A stretch of 64,000 bases of DNA from Planomonospora_B alba (GCF_039534085.1 NZ_BAAAUT010000034.1:23031-87030); one strand, 5' to 3'. Positions 23,739-32,778 are shown, numbered from the stretch's first letter. A program made the numbers and translations. The notes: a model not told the origin generated them from the sequence alone.

Positions 23739-24346
23739 GCCCCGTACACCGGCGCCGGGGCGGGCGCGGCGGCGATCAGCCCGCGCACGACGGGACCGAG
23801 CTGCTCGGGCTCCCAGCGGCCCTCGCGCGAGGCGGCCGGCCCGTGCCGCCATCCGTCGGCCAGGCTCACCGTCCCGCCCTCCACCTCGAACATCCGGCCC
23901 GTCACCCCTTCGGACTGCGCGCTGGCCAGCCACACCACGAGCGGGGAGACGTTGGCCGGGTCCATCGCGTCGAACCCGCAGGCCGGGGCCCGCATCCGCT
24001 GGGCGAAGACCCGCTCGGTCATCGGCGTGCGCGCCGTGGGCGCGATCGCGTTGACGGCGACCCCGTAGCGGGCCAGCTCCACGGCGGCCACCTGGGTCAG
24101 TGCGGCGACCCCGGCCTTGGCCGCGGCGTAGTTGGCCTGGCCGACGCTGCCCATCAGTCCCGCGCCCGAGCTGGTGTTCACCACGCGCGCGGCGACCGGC
24201 GAGTCGGCCTTGGCCCGGTAGAAGGCGTCGTCCAAGGCGTAGGTCATCGCCGAGTTCTGCGCGTTGCGGTATTGCGGGCGGTTCATGGTGATGCGGGCGA
24301 TGGGCCCGCTGCGCTCGTAGCGCACGACATCGGATTCCACACTCAT
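23735..24346 (-). pseudogene. In-frame chimera: enoyl-CoA hydratase N-terminus joined to SDR C-terminal half
   Basis: 203 codons. Residues 1-45 read as the start of a crotonase (ERSGPIARITMNRPQYRNAQ, then ALDDAFYRAK). From about residue 51 the protein is the last two thirds of an SDR (VAARVVNTSSGAGLMGSVGQ, NYAAAKAG, VNAIAPTARTPMTE, then an SDR-type end). The crotonase CoA/oxyanion region and the SDR nucleotide-binding GxxxGxG are both missing. A deletion near 24190-24215 most simply explains this. The SDR Tyr-x-x-x-Lys is intact, but cofactor binding should fail. The start may be the ATG at 24346 or, with better spacing from GAAGG, the GTG at 24340. Confidence 0.75.
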
Positions 24347-24486
24347 CCTTCGGGTGGGAGCAGGGGTGAGCCGCCACATTCCGGCCGCGGACGGTGCTTT
24401 CCCGCTCCGCCGGGCGGCCGGCGCCCCGTGGCCTCACGGGTGCCCGGGTAGCATCACCGGCGCCCGGCCGGCCCGCCAGAGAGTGA

Positions 24487-24537
24487 TCCCGCTCACCGGG
24501 ACCACCCCGTCATCGGTTGCGCCATGACCGCTACCGT
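24487..24537 (+). promoter_or_regulatory. Shared-regulon promoter H (tandem MarR gene; possibly bidirectional)
   Basis: TCCCGCTCACCGGGA at 24487-24501, a 28-bp gap, then GCTACCGT at 24530-24537, the same octamer as promoter I. Leftward, toward the crotonase/SDR chimera and the acyl-CoA dehydrogenases, a GCTACCCG lies at 24452-24445 but at 34 bp, so leftward use is uncertain. Confidence 0.7.
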
Positions 24538-24643
24538 CACCGTGAGGCTGCTCGCCCCCGCTACATCCTCCGCGCAATGACAAGGCCGTTCACGGGCGGC
24601 AGAGCATCTGATGACGTGCAGGCAATTCGCGGAAGTTATGCTA

Positions 24644-25723
24644 ATGACCATGCGCCAGGCGACGAGGGGGACGGCCCATGCAGACGTTGCCGGGATCGTC
24701 CATTTCGTCAACCTCATCGCCGCGAGCGGGCGCAGCCCGCGTACGGCCCGCCGCCTGCAGACGGTCGTCGCAACCGACGTCACCATCACCGACACCCGCG
24801 CCCTGGTCTGGCTCATGCCGGACCGGAAGATCACGGTGGGGCAGGTCGCGGCCGCCTTGGAGGTCGACCTGTCGCGCGCCAGCAGGCAGCTCGGCCGCCT
24901 GGAGGAGATGGGCCTCATCCTGCGCGCGGTGGATCCCGGCGACCGGCGAACCCACTGGATAACGATCACCGATGCGGGGCGCGCGCTGCTGCGCACCTGG
25001 TGGGCCGTGTGGATCAACGACTACCTCGTCGCCCTGGACGGCTGGGCCACCGGCGACGTCGTCCGGCTGGGCGAGCTGATCGAGCGGCTGCATCGCGCGG
25101 TGGCGCGCGATGCAGCCGGTCCCGTCATCGACATCCCCGCCGACTGCGTCGCGCGCGCGCTGGGCCCGGAGGCCGACCGGCCGCGCCGCGCGGCGCTCGA
25201 GCGGTTCGCGCCGGTGGTGGCCGCCTTTGTGGAATGGACCGGCCTGACCACCGACCCCGTCGCCAACACGCAGCGCCTGGCCCAACTGGCCAGGTGCCCG
25301 GTCGCGATGCGCAGCCTGATCGCCCTGCGCACGGTCGCCCGGCACGGACCCCTGGCCGTCTCCGAACTCGGCGAGCGGTTGGGCATGGACTCCTCCCGGG
25401 CCAGCAAGCACGCCGCGGAGCTGGCAGATAAGGGACTGCTGATGCGGGCCGTCGACACCCTCGATCGCCGCAGCAGCCGACTGCGCGCCACCCGCAAGGG
25501 CACCGAGCTCATCCGCCGGATCGACACCCTGCAACGCCAGAAGGTGCGCGAGGCGACGGCGCACTGGCCGCACGAGGAAATCGCGGCCTGCTCCTCGCTG
25601 CTGGAGCGATACGCCGACGACCTTGCGAGCGGTCACGTGGACGTCCGTGGCTGGGCGGTGCCATGGGAGCAGACGGACAAGGCCGACGTCCCGGCGTCGC
25701 GGGAGCGCGCGGCGACACGGTGA
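24644..25723 (+). CDS. Tandem double-MarR transcriptional regulator
   Basis: About 359 aa, more than twice a MarR monomer, with two winged-helix domains in one chain. The first has ITVGQVAAALEVDLSRASRQLGRLEEMG and RAVDPGDRRTHWITITDAG; the second has LAVSELGERLGMDSSRASKHAAELADKG and RAVDTLDRRSSRLRATRKG. Each half keeps the wing arginines. It probably binds as a single-chain pseudo-dimer. Starts at 24611, 24638 and 24650 are alternatives; 24644 has GGAAG 8 nt upstream. Its own promoter carries the shared operator, so it belongs to the regulon and may regulate it. Confidence 0.85.
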   Translation: MTMRQATRGTAHADVAGIVHFVNLIAASGRSPRTARRLQTVVATDVTITDTRALVWLMPDRKITVGQVAAALEVDLSRASRQLGRLEEMGLILRAVDPGDRRTHWITITDAGRALLRTWWAVWINDYLVALDGWATGDVVRLGELIERLHRAVARDAAGPVIDIPADCVARALGPEADRPRRAALERFAPVVAAFVEWTGLTTDPVANTQRLAQLARCPVAMRSLIALRTVARHGPLAVSELGERLGMDSSRASKHAAELADKGLLMRAVDTLDRRSSRLRATRKGTELIRRIDTLQRQKVREATAHWPHEEIAACSSLLERYADDLASGHVDVRGWAVPWEQTDKADVPASRERAATR

Positions 25724-25857
25724 GCCGCCGGCCGGGAATCACCCCGCAACCGGCGCCTTCCCGTCGCTGCGGCCTGGAAGAGGCGCCCGCCCGGCACGGA
25801 TGACTTCACGACCGCGACCGGCATGCCCGCTTCGGGGGCGGCCCCGCACCAAGCGCC

Positions 25858-27399
25858 TCAGAGATCGTGGCCCGCCAGGTGCCGGGCGGCCAGGAAGCCG
25901 AACACCATCGCGGTGCCGATCGGCGCGCCGGGCCCCGGGTAGACGTTCCCGGTGGCGGAGGCGGTGGTGTTGCCCGTGGCGTACAGGCCGGCGATCACCT
26001 CGCCCGCCTCGGTCAGCACCCGGCCCGAGGTATCGGTGACCAGGCCGCCCTTGGTTCCCAGGTCGCCGACGCCGATCCGCACCGCGTGGAACGGTCCGCG
26101 ATCGACCGGCACCAGGCACGGGTTCGGTCCGCGGCCCCGGCCGAAGAACCGGTCCCATTCGTCCTCGCCGCGGTGGAAGTCCTCATCCACCCCCGAAGCC
26201 GCGAAGGCGTTGAAGCGCGCGACCGTTCCGGCGAGCGCGTCCGGGCGGATGGCCAGCCGGTCGGCGAGGCCTTCGAGGGTGTCGGCGGTGTGCCACAGCC
26301 CGGCCTCGCGGAACTCCTCGGGGTCGGGCGCCGCCTCCAGGATGCACGGCGGCGCCGGGAATCGGGCATCGAAGATCCAGTGGACGGGGGGGACCGGCCG
26401 GCCCTGCGCGCGCAGGTCGAGGATGCGCTGGCCGAGCCGCGTGTAGGGCAGGGACTCGTTGGCGAAGCGCTGCCCGGCCGCGTCCACGAACAGGCCGCCG
26501 TGGATCCCGACCGCGAAGGCCGAAGTGCCGTGCGGGTACAGCAGGTTCGGCGCCCACCACGCATTCTCCAGCCGGGCCACGGCGGCCCCGGCCCGCATGC
26601 CGGCCAGGATCGCATCGCCGGTGTGGGTGTCCGGCGCGTTCGTCCAGACCTCCTCCAACCCCTGCCACTTGCGGCGCAGTTCGATGTCGGCCTCGAAGCC
26701 GCCTGCGGCCAGCAGGACGCCCCGCTCGGCGCGCACGCGTACGGCACCGCCGTCGGCCCGTTCGGCCTCGACGCCGACGACCCGGCCGTCTTCGATGACG
26801 AGCCCGGTCAGGCGCGTGCTCGTGCGCAGCGTCACCTCGCCCGTGCCGGTCACGGCGAGCAGCAGCCTGCCGACGAGCGCCTGGCCGCCGCGCAGTTCCG
26901 TCCGGTCGACCTGACGACCGAACCGGTGAGCCGCCATCGGCGGCTGCAGCCGCTCCAGCAGCTCGCCGAGCTCGGCGCCGGCGATCGGGCGGGGGAAGAT
27001 TCCCCGCCCGCCCCTGACCCGGCCGGGCACGTCGTAGTAGTCGGGGAAGGCTCCGTAGTCGAACCGGATCGCCGGGTTCTGCAGCAGGAATTCCACCAGG
27101 CGGCGGCTGCCCGTGACGTAGGCGCGCTGCATGGCCTCGGGCGCGCTGTCGCCCACCACCGCACGCAGGTACTCCAGAGCGCCTTCGGGAGTGTCCTCCG
27201 CGGTCGCCTCCGCCGTGATCGGGTTGCCCGGCAGCCACAGGCAGGCCCCGGAGTAGGCCGTCATGCCCCCGAAGTACTCCGACTTCTCCAGAAGGAGCGT
27301 GCGCAGGCCCGCGCTGCCCGCGGTGTAGGCGGCCGTCAGGCCGCCCCCGCCGGAGCCGATGACCACGACGTCGTAGGTGTCATCCCAGCTCGTGCCCAC
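25858..27399 (-). CDS. kstD: 3-ketosteroid delta-1-dehydrogenase (KstD-like)
   Basis: 513 aa from a GTG at 27399 after GAGGAGGACGAAC. N-terminal FAD motif DVVVIGSGGGGLTAAYTAGS, then EKSEYFGGMTAYSGACLWLP, the characteristic KstD segment. The C-terminus TGNVYPGPGAPIGTAMVFGF carries the Tyr and Gly corresponding to KstD Tyr487 and Gly491. It introduces the 1,2 double bond in ring A; with KshA this opens ring B. This is the better KstD candidate of the two flavoproteins. It has its own operator-promoter. Confidence 0.85.
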   Translation of the reverse strand: MGTSWDDTYDVVVIGSGGGGLTAAYTAGSAGLRTLLLEKSEYFGGMTAYSGACLWLPGNPITAEATAEDTPEGALEYLRAVVGDSAPEAMQRAYVTGSRRLVEFLLQNPAIRFDYGAFPDYYDVPGRVRGGRGIFPRPIAGAELGELLERLQPPMAAHRFGRQVDRTELRGGQALVGRLLLAVTGTGEVTLRTSTRLTGLVIEDGRVVGVEAERADGGAVRVRAERGVLLAAGGFEADIELRRKWQGLEEVWTNAPDTHTGDAILAGMRAGAAVARLENAWWAPNLLYPHGTSAFAVGIHGGLFVDAAGQRFANESLPYTRLGQRILDLRAQGRPVPPVHWIFDARFPAPPCILEAAPDPEEFREAGLWHTADTLEGLADRLAIRPDALAGTVARFNAFAASGVDEDFHRGEDEWDRFFGRGRGPNPCLVPVDRGPFHAVRIGVGDLGTKGGLVTDTSGRVLTEAGEVIAGLYATGNTTASATGNVYPGPGAPIGTAMVFGFLAARHLAGHDL

Positions 27400-27433
27400 G
27401 TTCGTCCTCCTCGATGACCACTCGGCTGCCCAG

Positions 27434-27485
27434 ACGGTAGCCACCGGCCGGGAGTGCGCGGCAGCGGCCATCCCGGTCACCGGGA
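27434..27485 (-). promoter_or_regulatory. Shared-regulon promoter I (kstD)
   Basis: A perfect palindrome TCCCGGTCACCGGGA (27485 to 27471), a 29-bp gap, then GCTACCGT (27441 to 27434) on the minus strand. The -10 octamer is identical to that of promoter H. Confidence 0.72.
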
Positions 27486-27502
27486 CGGCCACCCTGACCG
27501 GG

Positions 27503-28291
27503 TCAGGAGGCGTAGCTCAACCGGCCGGGACGACGCATCTGCTCCCTGGCCACCGTGTTCCAGATCTGGCTTGCCGCCGCCCTGACCGGCCCGACGAGCT
27601 GGTCGAAGTGGATCCTGCCGATCGGTCCGCACACCGAGACCGCCGCCTGCCCCGGTCCGCCCGGCGGCCCGATGGGTGCCGCGACGCACCCGATGCCCTG
27701 CGCCGACTCCTCCCGGTCGAAGGCGACCCCGCGCTCGGAGATTCGGCCCAGCTCACGTTTGAGCGCCTGTTCGGTCGTGATGCTCCGGGCGGTGCGCGCG
27801 TCCGGCGCGGCCGCCAGCGTGGCCCGCACGGCCTCGTCGCGGGAGTCGGCCAGCAACGCCTTGCCCACCGCGGTGAAGTGGGCCGGCTGGCGGCCCCCGA
27901 TTCGGGAGGGCAGGCTCATGCCGAACCGGCCACCGATCTTGTCCAGGTAGACGATCTCGGGCCCGTCGAGCACCGCGAGGTGGACCACCATGCCGGTGAG
28001 GCTCTGCAGCTCGTGCAGGTACGGCAGCGCGGTCTTGCGCAGATGGTGCTGGTGCACGGCGAGCGTGCCGAGCTCCAGGACGCCCAGCCCGAGCTGATAG
28101 GTGTTGCCCTCACGCCGCAACCAGCGGATCTTGACGAGGTGTTCGAGGATGCGATGGGTCGACGATCGGGGCAACCCGGTGCGCGAGACCACCTGGGCGA
28201 GTGTGAGACCCACCGGAGCGTCGAACGTCTCGAGGATCTGGACCACGCGGTCGATCATGGATGCGGGTGCCGCCGACGCGGTTGTTTCCAT
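27503..28291 (-). CDS. IclR-family transcriptional regulator
   Basis: 262 aa from the ATG at 28291, which has AAGG 5 nt upstream (an ATG four codons earlier is the alternative). N-terminal winged helix (VVQILETFDAPVGLTLAQVV, GLPRSSTHRILEHLV) and a C-terminal GAF-like effector domain (GMVVHLAVLDGPEIVYLDKI, AHFTAVGKALLA, FDREESAQGIGCVAAPI). IclR proteins of catabolic clusters often activate and bind aromatic or ketoacid ligands. It closes the steroid-type island and is the best candidate activator for the TCCCG operators, though nothing in the sequence proves it. Confidence 0.9.
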   Translation of the reverse strand: METTASAAPASMIDRVVQILETFDAPVGLTLAQVVSRTGLPRSSTHRILEHLVKIRWLRREGNTYQLGLGVLELGTLAVHQHHLRKTALPYLHELQSLTGMVVHLAVLDGPEIVYLDKIGGRFGMSLPSRIGGRQPAHFTAVGKALLADSRDEAVRATLAAAPDARTARSITTEQALKRELGRISERGVAFDREESAQGIGCVAAPIGPPGGPGQAAVSVCGPIGRIHFDQLVGPVRAAASQIWNTVAREQMRRPGRLSYAS

Positions 28292-28364
28292 AGTTGCCTT
28301 CATACCCGCAACTTCCTATATAGGCAAGGTATGAGTTGGTCCTCCCAGTAATAATTAGTTGCCT
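28292..28364. promoter_or_regulatory. IclR upstream region with repeated TTGCCT boxes
   Basis: AGTTGCCT occurs at 28292-28299 and again at 28357-28364, with an inverted AGGCAA at 28322-28327. A 10-bp palindrome CCTATATAGG (28315-28324) supplies TATATAG as a minus-strand -10. The region is AT-rich compared with its surroundings. These are candidate IclR autoregulatory sites, distinct from the TCCCG motif. Confidence 0.45.
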
Positions 28365-28400
28365 GATGGACTGGATTGATTGATCCCATGGCCATCGGTG

Positions 28401-30854
28401 TCAGCGGTCCGCCTGACGCGATCCCGCCAGTGCGCTCTTCAGGTCGTTCTTCAGGGCCTCGGAGGCGCCGGGAACGAAGTCGAGGATGTTGTTGAGTGAG
28501 TAGGCGGCGGCCTCGGGGGCGTCGCCGTCGATGGGGATGCCGGGGAAGTGCTTGGCGAACACGCCGGTGAGCGCGTGCCAGACCGCCGGGTCCGCGGCGA
28601 GGGTCCTCAGCGGGGTGTCCATGGTGTAGGCCTCGCGTGAGCCGGAGCCCTCGGGCAGGTCGTAGCGCCAGCGGTGGTCGCCGCCGGTGATCTCGATGAC
28701 CTGGTCACCGAGGGGCAGCTCGACGACCGCCTCGGTGCCTTCGGGGATGGTGACCTCGACATCCATCCGGGTGCCGGTGATGCGCCAGCCGATGCGCACC
28801 TCGCCGTGGACGGTGCTGTGGGTGAGGGTGGCGTGGGTCAGGCCGCCGCCCGGCTGGGGGGCGATGCGCATCCTGCGATAGCCGGGCTCGATCGCCGACA
28901 GGCCGCCGACGGTCGTGTGCAGCCAGTGGCAGACCGCGCCGAGAGCGTAGTGGTTGAGCGAGGTCATGCCCGAGGGGTTGAGGCTGCCGTCGGGGCGGAT
29001 GGCGTCCCAGCGCTCCCAGATCGTGGTGGCCCCCTGGGTGACGGGATACAGGAACGACGGGCAGGCGGTCTGCGTCAGCAGCAGGTAGGCCTCCTGCAGG
29101 TGACCGGTCCTGCTGAGGGCGGGCAGGATCAGCGGGGTGCCGGCGAACCCGGTGGAGATGGTGTATCCGGCCTTGGCCACCAGAGCGGCCAGCCGCGTTC
29201 CGGCGTGCGCCTCCTGGTCCGGGTCCAGCAGGCCGAAGCAGATGGCCAGGGCGTAGGCGGTGGCGGTCTCACCGGCCACCCGCCCGTGGGCGGTGACGTA
29301 CTCGCGGCGGAAGGCCTCGCGCACCCGGTCGGCCAGTGCCGTGAAGCGGGCGGCGTCCTGCTCCCGGCCCAGGATGCGGGCGGTGTCGGCCATCTCGCGG
29401 GTGGTCTTGGCCAGGTAGGCGCAGGCCACCAGATGCCGGTCGGTCTTACCGCCGGCGGCGTTGTCGGCCGGGGCGTCGGGGTCGAGCCAGTCGCCGAACT
29501 GGAAGCCGCTGCTCCACAATCCGTCGGCGTCCAGCCGGGTCTCGACGTCGCCGATGAAGGCGGCCATGGAGTCGTAGCAGCGGCGCAGGATCTCGGTGTC
29601 GCCGTACTGCTGGTAGAGCGTCCAGGGCAGGCTGACCGCCACGTCGCTCCACAGCGCGGTCGGGGGCGAGGGGGTGGACAGGATGTCCGGCACCACCCAG
29701 GGCACATAGCCCTTCTCGGCCTGCTCGGCGGCCAGGTCGTCCAGCCAGGAGCCGAGCACGCCGCGCACGTCGTACAAGAAGGCGGCGGTGGGGGCGAAGG
29801 CGTTGAGGTCGCCGGTCCAGCCCAGCCGCTCGTCGCGCTGCGGGCAGTCGGTGGGCACGCCGACGAAGTTTCCGCGCATCGACCACACCGCGTTGGCGTG
29901 CAGCCGGTTGAGCAGGTCGTCGGAGGTCTCCAGCCAGCCGGTGCGGCGCATGTCGCTGTGCACCACCACGGCGGTGATCTCGTCGAAGGGGCCATCGATC
30001 TCGGCGTAGCGGAAGCCGTGGAAGGTGAAACGCGGCTCCCAGCGCTCCTGGCCGCCGCCGCGCAGGATGTAGGTGTCGGTGGATCGGGCGGTGCGCAGGG
30101 TTGCGACGTCGAGCTCGCCCTCGGTGAGCAGCTCGGCGTGGCGGATCGTCACGGTTTGCCCGGCCCGGCCGGTGACGGCCAGCCGTACCCAGCCGGAGAG
30201 GTTCTGCCCGAAGTCGGCGATGGTCGTCCCGGACGGGCTGGTGGTGATCTCCACCGGGGCCAGTTCCTCGATCCGGCGGATCGGCTCGGCGTTGCGGTGG
30301 ACCAGCGTGGCGGGGTCCCAGTCGAAGGGTTCCACCGGGGACCAGGCGCCGTCGTCGAAGCCGGGCAGGTTCCAGCCGTCCGGCTCACACCGTGCGTCGT
30401 AGTTCTCGCCGTCGTACAGGCTCTGCGCCAGCACCGCGCCGGTGGCGGTCGTCCACTGCCCGTCGGTGCCCACGATGACGGTACGGTCACCGTAGGTCAG
30501 CTCCAGCCGCATGAAGAGCGCGGGCCGGTCGGTGTAGTGGCGGTTTCTGCCCTCATATCCCAGGCGGCCGGCCGCCCAGCCCTCGCCGACGATCGCGCCC
30601 AGGGCGTTGGCGCCGGAGCAGATCAGATCGGTCACCTCGTAGGTGCTGACCTGGATCCGGTGGCGGTAGGAGGTCCAGCCGGGCGCCAGCACCTCATCGC
30701 CCACCCGGGTGCCGTTCAGGTAGGGCTCGACGATGCCCAGCGCGGTCACCTGCAGCCGGGCCCGGTCGGGGAGTGTGTCGGCGGTGAACTCACGACGGAA
30801 GTAGGGGGCCGGGCCGCCGGGCTCGGCAGGAAACGGCGCTGTGACGAACGACAT
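28401..30854 (-). CDS. GH78 alpha-L-rhamnosidase
   Basis: 817 aa from the ATG at 30854 (AGGAG upstream). N-terminal beta-sandwich domains (YFRREFTADTLPDRARLQV, LNGTRVGDEVLAPGWTSY), then the GH78 (alpha/alpha)6 barrel with the hallmark GVPTDCPQRDERLGWTGD carrying catalytic acidic residues, and TTIWERWDAIRPDGS. The last about 70 residues form an extra helical tail similar to the ends of the GH3 enzymes at 43072 and 46773. No signal peptide, so intracellular. It releases rhamnose from glycosides; 72 bp downstream of GH43, same operon. Confidence 0.93.
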   Translation of the reverse strand: MSFVTAPFPAEPGGPAPYFRREFTADTLPDRARLQVTALGIVEPYLNGTRVGDEVLAPGWTSYRHRIQVSTYEVTDLICSGANALGAIVGEGWAAGRLGYEGRNRHYTDRPALFMRLELTYGDRTVIVGTDGQWTTATGAVLAQSLYDGENYDARCEPDGWNLPGFDDGAWSPVEPFDWDPATLVHRNAEPIRRIEELAPVEITTSPSGTTIADFGQNLSGWVRLAVTGRAGQTVTIRHAELLTEGELDVATLRTARSTDTYILRGGGQERWEPRFTFHGFRYAEIDGPFDEITAVVVHSDMRRTGWLETSDDLLNRLHANAVWSMRGNFVGVPTDCPQRDERLGWTGDLNAFAPTAAFLYDVRGVLGSWLDDLAAEQAEKGYVPWVVPDILSTPSPPTALWSDVAVSLPWTLYQQYGDTEILRRCYDSMAAFIGDVETRLDADGLWSSGFQFGDWLDPDAPADNAAGGKTDRHLVACAYLAKTTREMADTARILGREQDAARFTALADRVREAFRREYVTAHGRVAGETATAYALAICFGLLDPDQEAHAGTRLAALVAKAGYTISTGFAGTPLILPALSRTGHLQEAYLLLTQTACPSFLYPVTQGATTIWERWDAIRPDGSLNPSGMTSLNHYALGAVCHWLHTTVGGLSAIEPGYRRMRIAPQPGGGLTHATLTHSTVHGEVRIGWRITGTRMDVEVTIPEGTEAVVELPLGDQVIEITGGDHRWRYDLPEGSGSREAYTMDTPLRTLAADPAVWHALTGVFAKHFPGIPIDGDAPEAAAYSLNNILDFVPGASEALKNDLKSALAGSRQADR

Positions 30855-30926
30855 GGAGGGCAAACTCCTCAGCGGGCAGACGTGATACGGAGGATGACCG
30901 GGACCGGGCGGGGTGCGCCTGCGGGT

Positions 30927-32408
30927 CTAGGCCGTGGCGGTGTGGGTGCGGTAGGAGACCTGCTCGACCACGACTTCGCCGGCGACCGGCTCGATGCCGA
31001 ACGTGCGGCCGGTGAAGCCGCCGGCCACTTCCGTCGACAGGTAGCGGCCGTCGAATGCGCCGAGGACCTGGGGCGTCCCGTCAGCGGCGAGGACGGCCAG
31101 CTCCACGATGTCGGGCTCCGGCGGCGGCATGAGACCGGACGGCACAGGTTCCCGGACCGAGATGCGCAGCCCGACGCTGCCGCCCGGGGGGATCGGCACC
31201 CGCGCGACGGTCGTGCTCGCAGGTCCGATGACCACGGTGGCCTCAACCGTCTCGGCGTCGGCCGTGAGCCCGTACCAGTGGGAGCCGTCGAGCCGGACGA
31301 GGAAGCGCCCGGTACCCCTGGAGGTGTCGAGCCGGGCCTCGGCGGTCCACTCAGGGTCCCGTGCACGCGCCGACAGCACCGGATCGGGGTCGCCCTGGGC
31401 GGGCGCCGTCAGCACGAGGCGACCGGGGGCCTGCCACCGGGTGAACGTGTGCGGGAACAGGTTCGGCGACACCCAGCGCGGGTCGAGCTCAGAGGAGTCG
31501 AACCGATCGACGAACGAGTGGTCCGGCGGATTCGGGGCGAAGCGCTCCTCGTCGACCACAGGCCAGCCGTCGACCCACTCCACGCCCGCGATGAACGTCT
31601 CGCGGCCGTTGACATGGAACATCGGGCTCCGGCCGCGGGGGCGTACCCCGAGATACACCATCGCCCAGGAGCCGTCGGCCAGTTGGACGAGGTCGGCGTG
31701 GCCGGTGTTCTGCACGGGATGGCCCGTGCTGCGATGGGTGAGGATCGGATTGGCGGGAGCCGCCTCAAACGGCTCATCCAGTGAGCGTGAACGCGCGATG
31801 GTGACCGCATGTCCCCGCTCCGTGCCGCCTTCCGCGAGCATGAGGTACCACCAGCCGTCACGCCGGTAAAGGTGGGGGCCCTCCGGGTAGGCCAGCCCGG
31901 TGCCGTTCCAGAGCAACCGTGGCGGGGCGAGCATCTTCCCTGTCACGGGGTCGATGGGCGCGCTGGCGATGCCGGTCAGCTCAGGCCCGGCCGACGCCCA
32001 GGTGAGGTGGCACGTTCCGTCCTCGTCCCAGACGAGGTCGGGGTCGATCCCGACGGCGCCGTCCACATGGACCGGCTCGGACCACGGACCCGCGGGATCG
32101 TCGGCCGAGACGATCAACTGGCCACGGTGGAACTCCACCACGTTCGTCGTGACGAGCCAGAACTTCTTCCCGTGGTGGCGGAGTGTCGGTGCGTACACTC
32201 CTGTGCTCGCCGGGGCGGCATGGAGGTTCAGCTGGCCGGGATGCTGCAGCGCGTTGGCGACCAGCGTCCAGGTCACCAGGTCGGTGCTGCGGTGGATCGG
32301 CACCCCTGGCGCGAACTCGAAGCTGGAGTTGGCGATGTAGTAGGCGTCTCCCGCCCGGCAGATGCTCGGGTCGGGGTGGAACCCGGCGATGATGGGCGTT
32401 GTCGTCAT
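30927..32408 (-). CDS. GH43 family beta-xylosidase/alpha-L-arabinofuranosidase
   Basis: 493 aa from the ATG at 32408 (AGGAGCTGCAG upstream). Five-bladed propeller starting IIAGFHPDPSICRAGDAYYI (general base Asp in the HPDPS motif), then GIDPDLVWDEDG and AYPEGPHLYRR with the acid Glu. A C-terminal beta-sandwich (from about residue 315) follows, as in long GH43 xylosidases. No secretion signal. The substrate is probably a short xylo- or arabino-oligosaccharide or glycoside. Controlled by the LacI operators at 32536-32621. Confidence 0.9.
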   Translation of the reverse strand: MTTTPIIAGFHPDPSICRAGDAYYIANSSFEFAPGVPIHRSTDLVTWTLVANALQHPGQLNLHAAPASTGVYAPTLRHHGKKFWLVTTNVVEFHRGQLIVSADDPAGPWSEPVHVDGAVGIDPDLVWDEDGTCHLTWASAGPELTGIASAPIDPVTGKMLAPPRLLWNGTGLAYPEGPHLYRRDGWWYLMLAEGGTERGHAVTIARSRSLDEPFEAAPANPILTHRSTGHPVQNTGHADLVQLADGSWAMVYLGVRPRGRSPMFHVNGRETFIAGVEWVDGWPVVDEERFAPNPPDHSFVDRFDSSELDPRWVSPNLFPHTFTRWQAPGRLVLTAPAQGDPDPVLSARARDPEWTAEARLDTSRGTGRFLVRLDGSHWYGLTADAETVEATVVIGPASTTVARVPIPPGGSVGLRISVREPVPSGLMPPPEPDIVELAVLAADGTPQVLGAFDGRYLSTEVAGGFTGRTFGIEPVAGEVVVEQVSYRTHTATA

Positions 32409-32535
32409 TCTGCAGCTCCTATACAGGGCCTCGGTTGTGAGCTGCCGCCGACGGCTTCGCGGACCACGGTGACGGCGCTCCCGGCGCACGTCCCCGCGCT
32501 TCACGCGCTGCCACCTGCGGGCGGACGGGATCCCG

Positions 32536-32597
32536 ACTGTAGGCACCATAACTTTCGCGCGCAAGTACTTGTGCGCGAAAGTTATGGGGGTTACGGT
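32536..32597. promoter_or_regulatory. Bidirectional LacI-controlled promoter, GH43 / MFS
   Basis: A 42-bp near-palindrome (32546-32587, centre AGTACT) holds two operators, CTTTCGCGCGCAAG (32552-32565) and CTTGTGCGCGAAAG (32568-32581). Leftward: -35 TTGCGC (32564-32559), 17 bp, -10 TACAGT (32541-32536). Rightward: -35 TTGTGC (32569-32574), 17 bp, -10 TACGGT (32592-32597). Each operator covers a -35, so a repressor fits. The rest of the 370-bp gap to the MFS start (32622-32778) shows nothing further. Confidence 0.78.
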
Positions 32598-32607
32598 AAC
32601 CGGCAAG

Positions 32608-32621
32608 CTTGCGCGCGAAAG
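32608..32621 (+). promoter_or_regulatory. Third LacI-type operator, downstream of the MFS start of transcription
   Basis: CTTGCGCGCGAAAG, identical to the operator half at 46645-46658, about 4 bp after the predicted transcription start of the MFS gene. A 13-bp palindrome GGTTACGGTAACC (32589-32601) lies between it and the main operator pair. Confidence 0.65.
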
Positions 32622-32778
32622 CACATGAGAACACCGGTGTGCCGTTGGGCCTCGCCTTCGGACTGGCGGCGGTGGGCCGGGAGACCTTCGAACGCCGACT
32701 CCAGCTGAACCTTCGCTGACGCGGACAGATCACACCGGCCAACACCCCGGACCCACCCGCTTTGCCGATGGAGGCATC

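Noticed and set aside
24400..24415. Another TCCCG-type site before the crotonase/SDR chimera
   Set aside because: One half (AGCGGGA on the minus strand) is good, but the other is shifted by a base and no convincing -10 follows.
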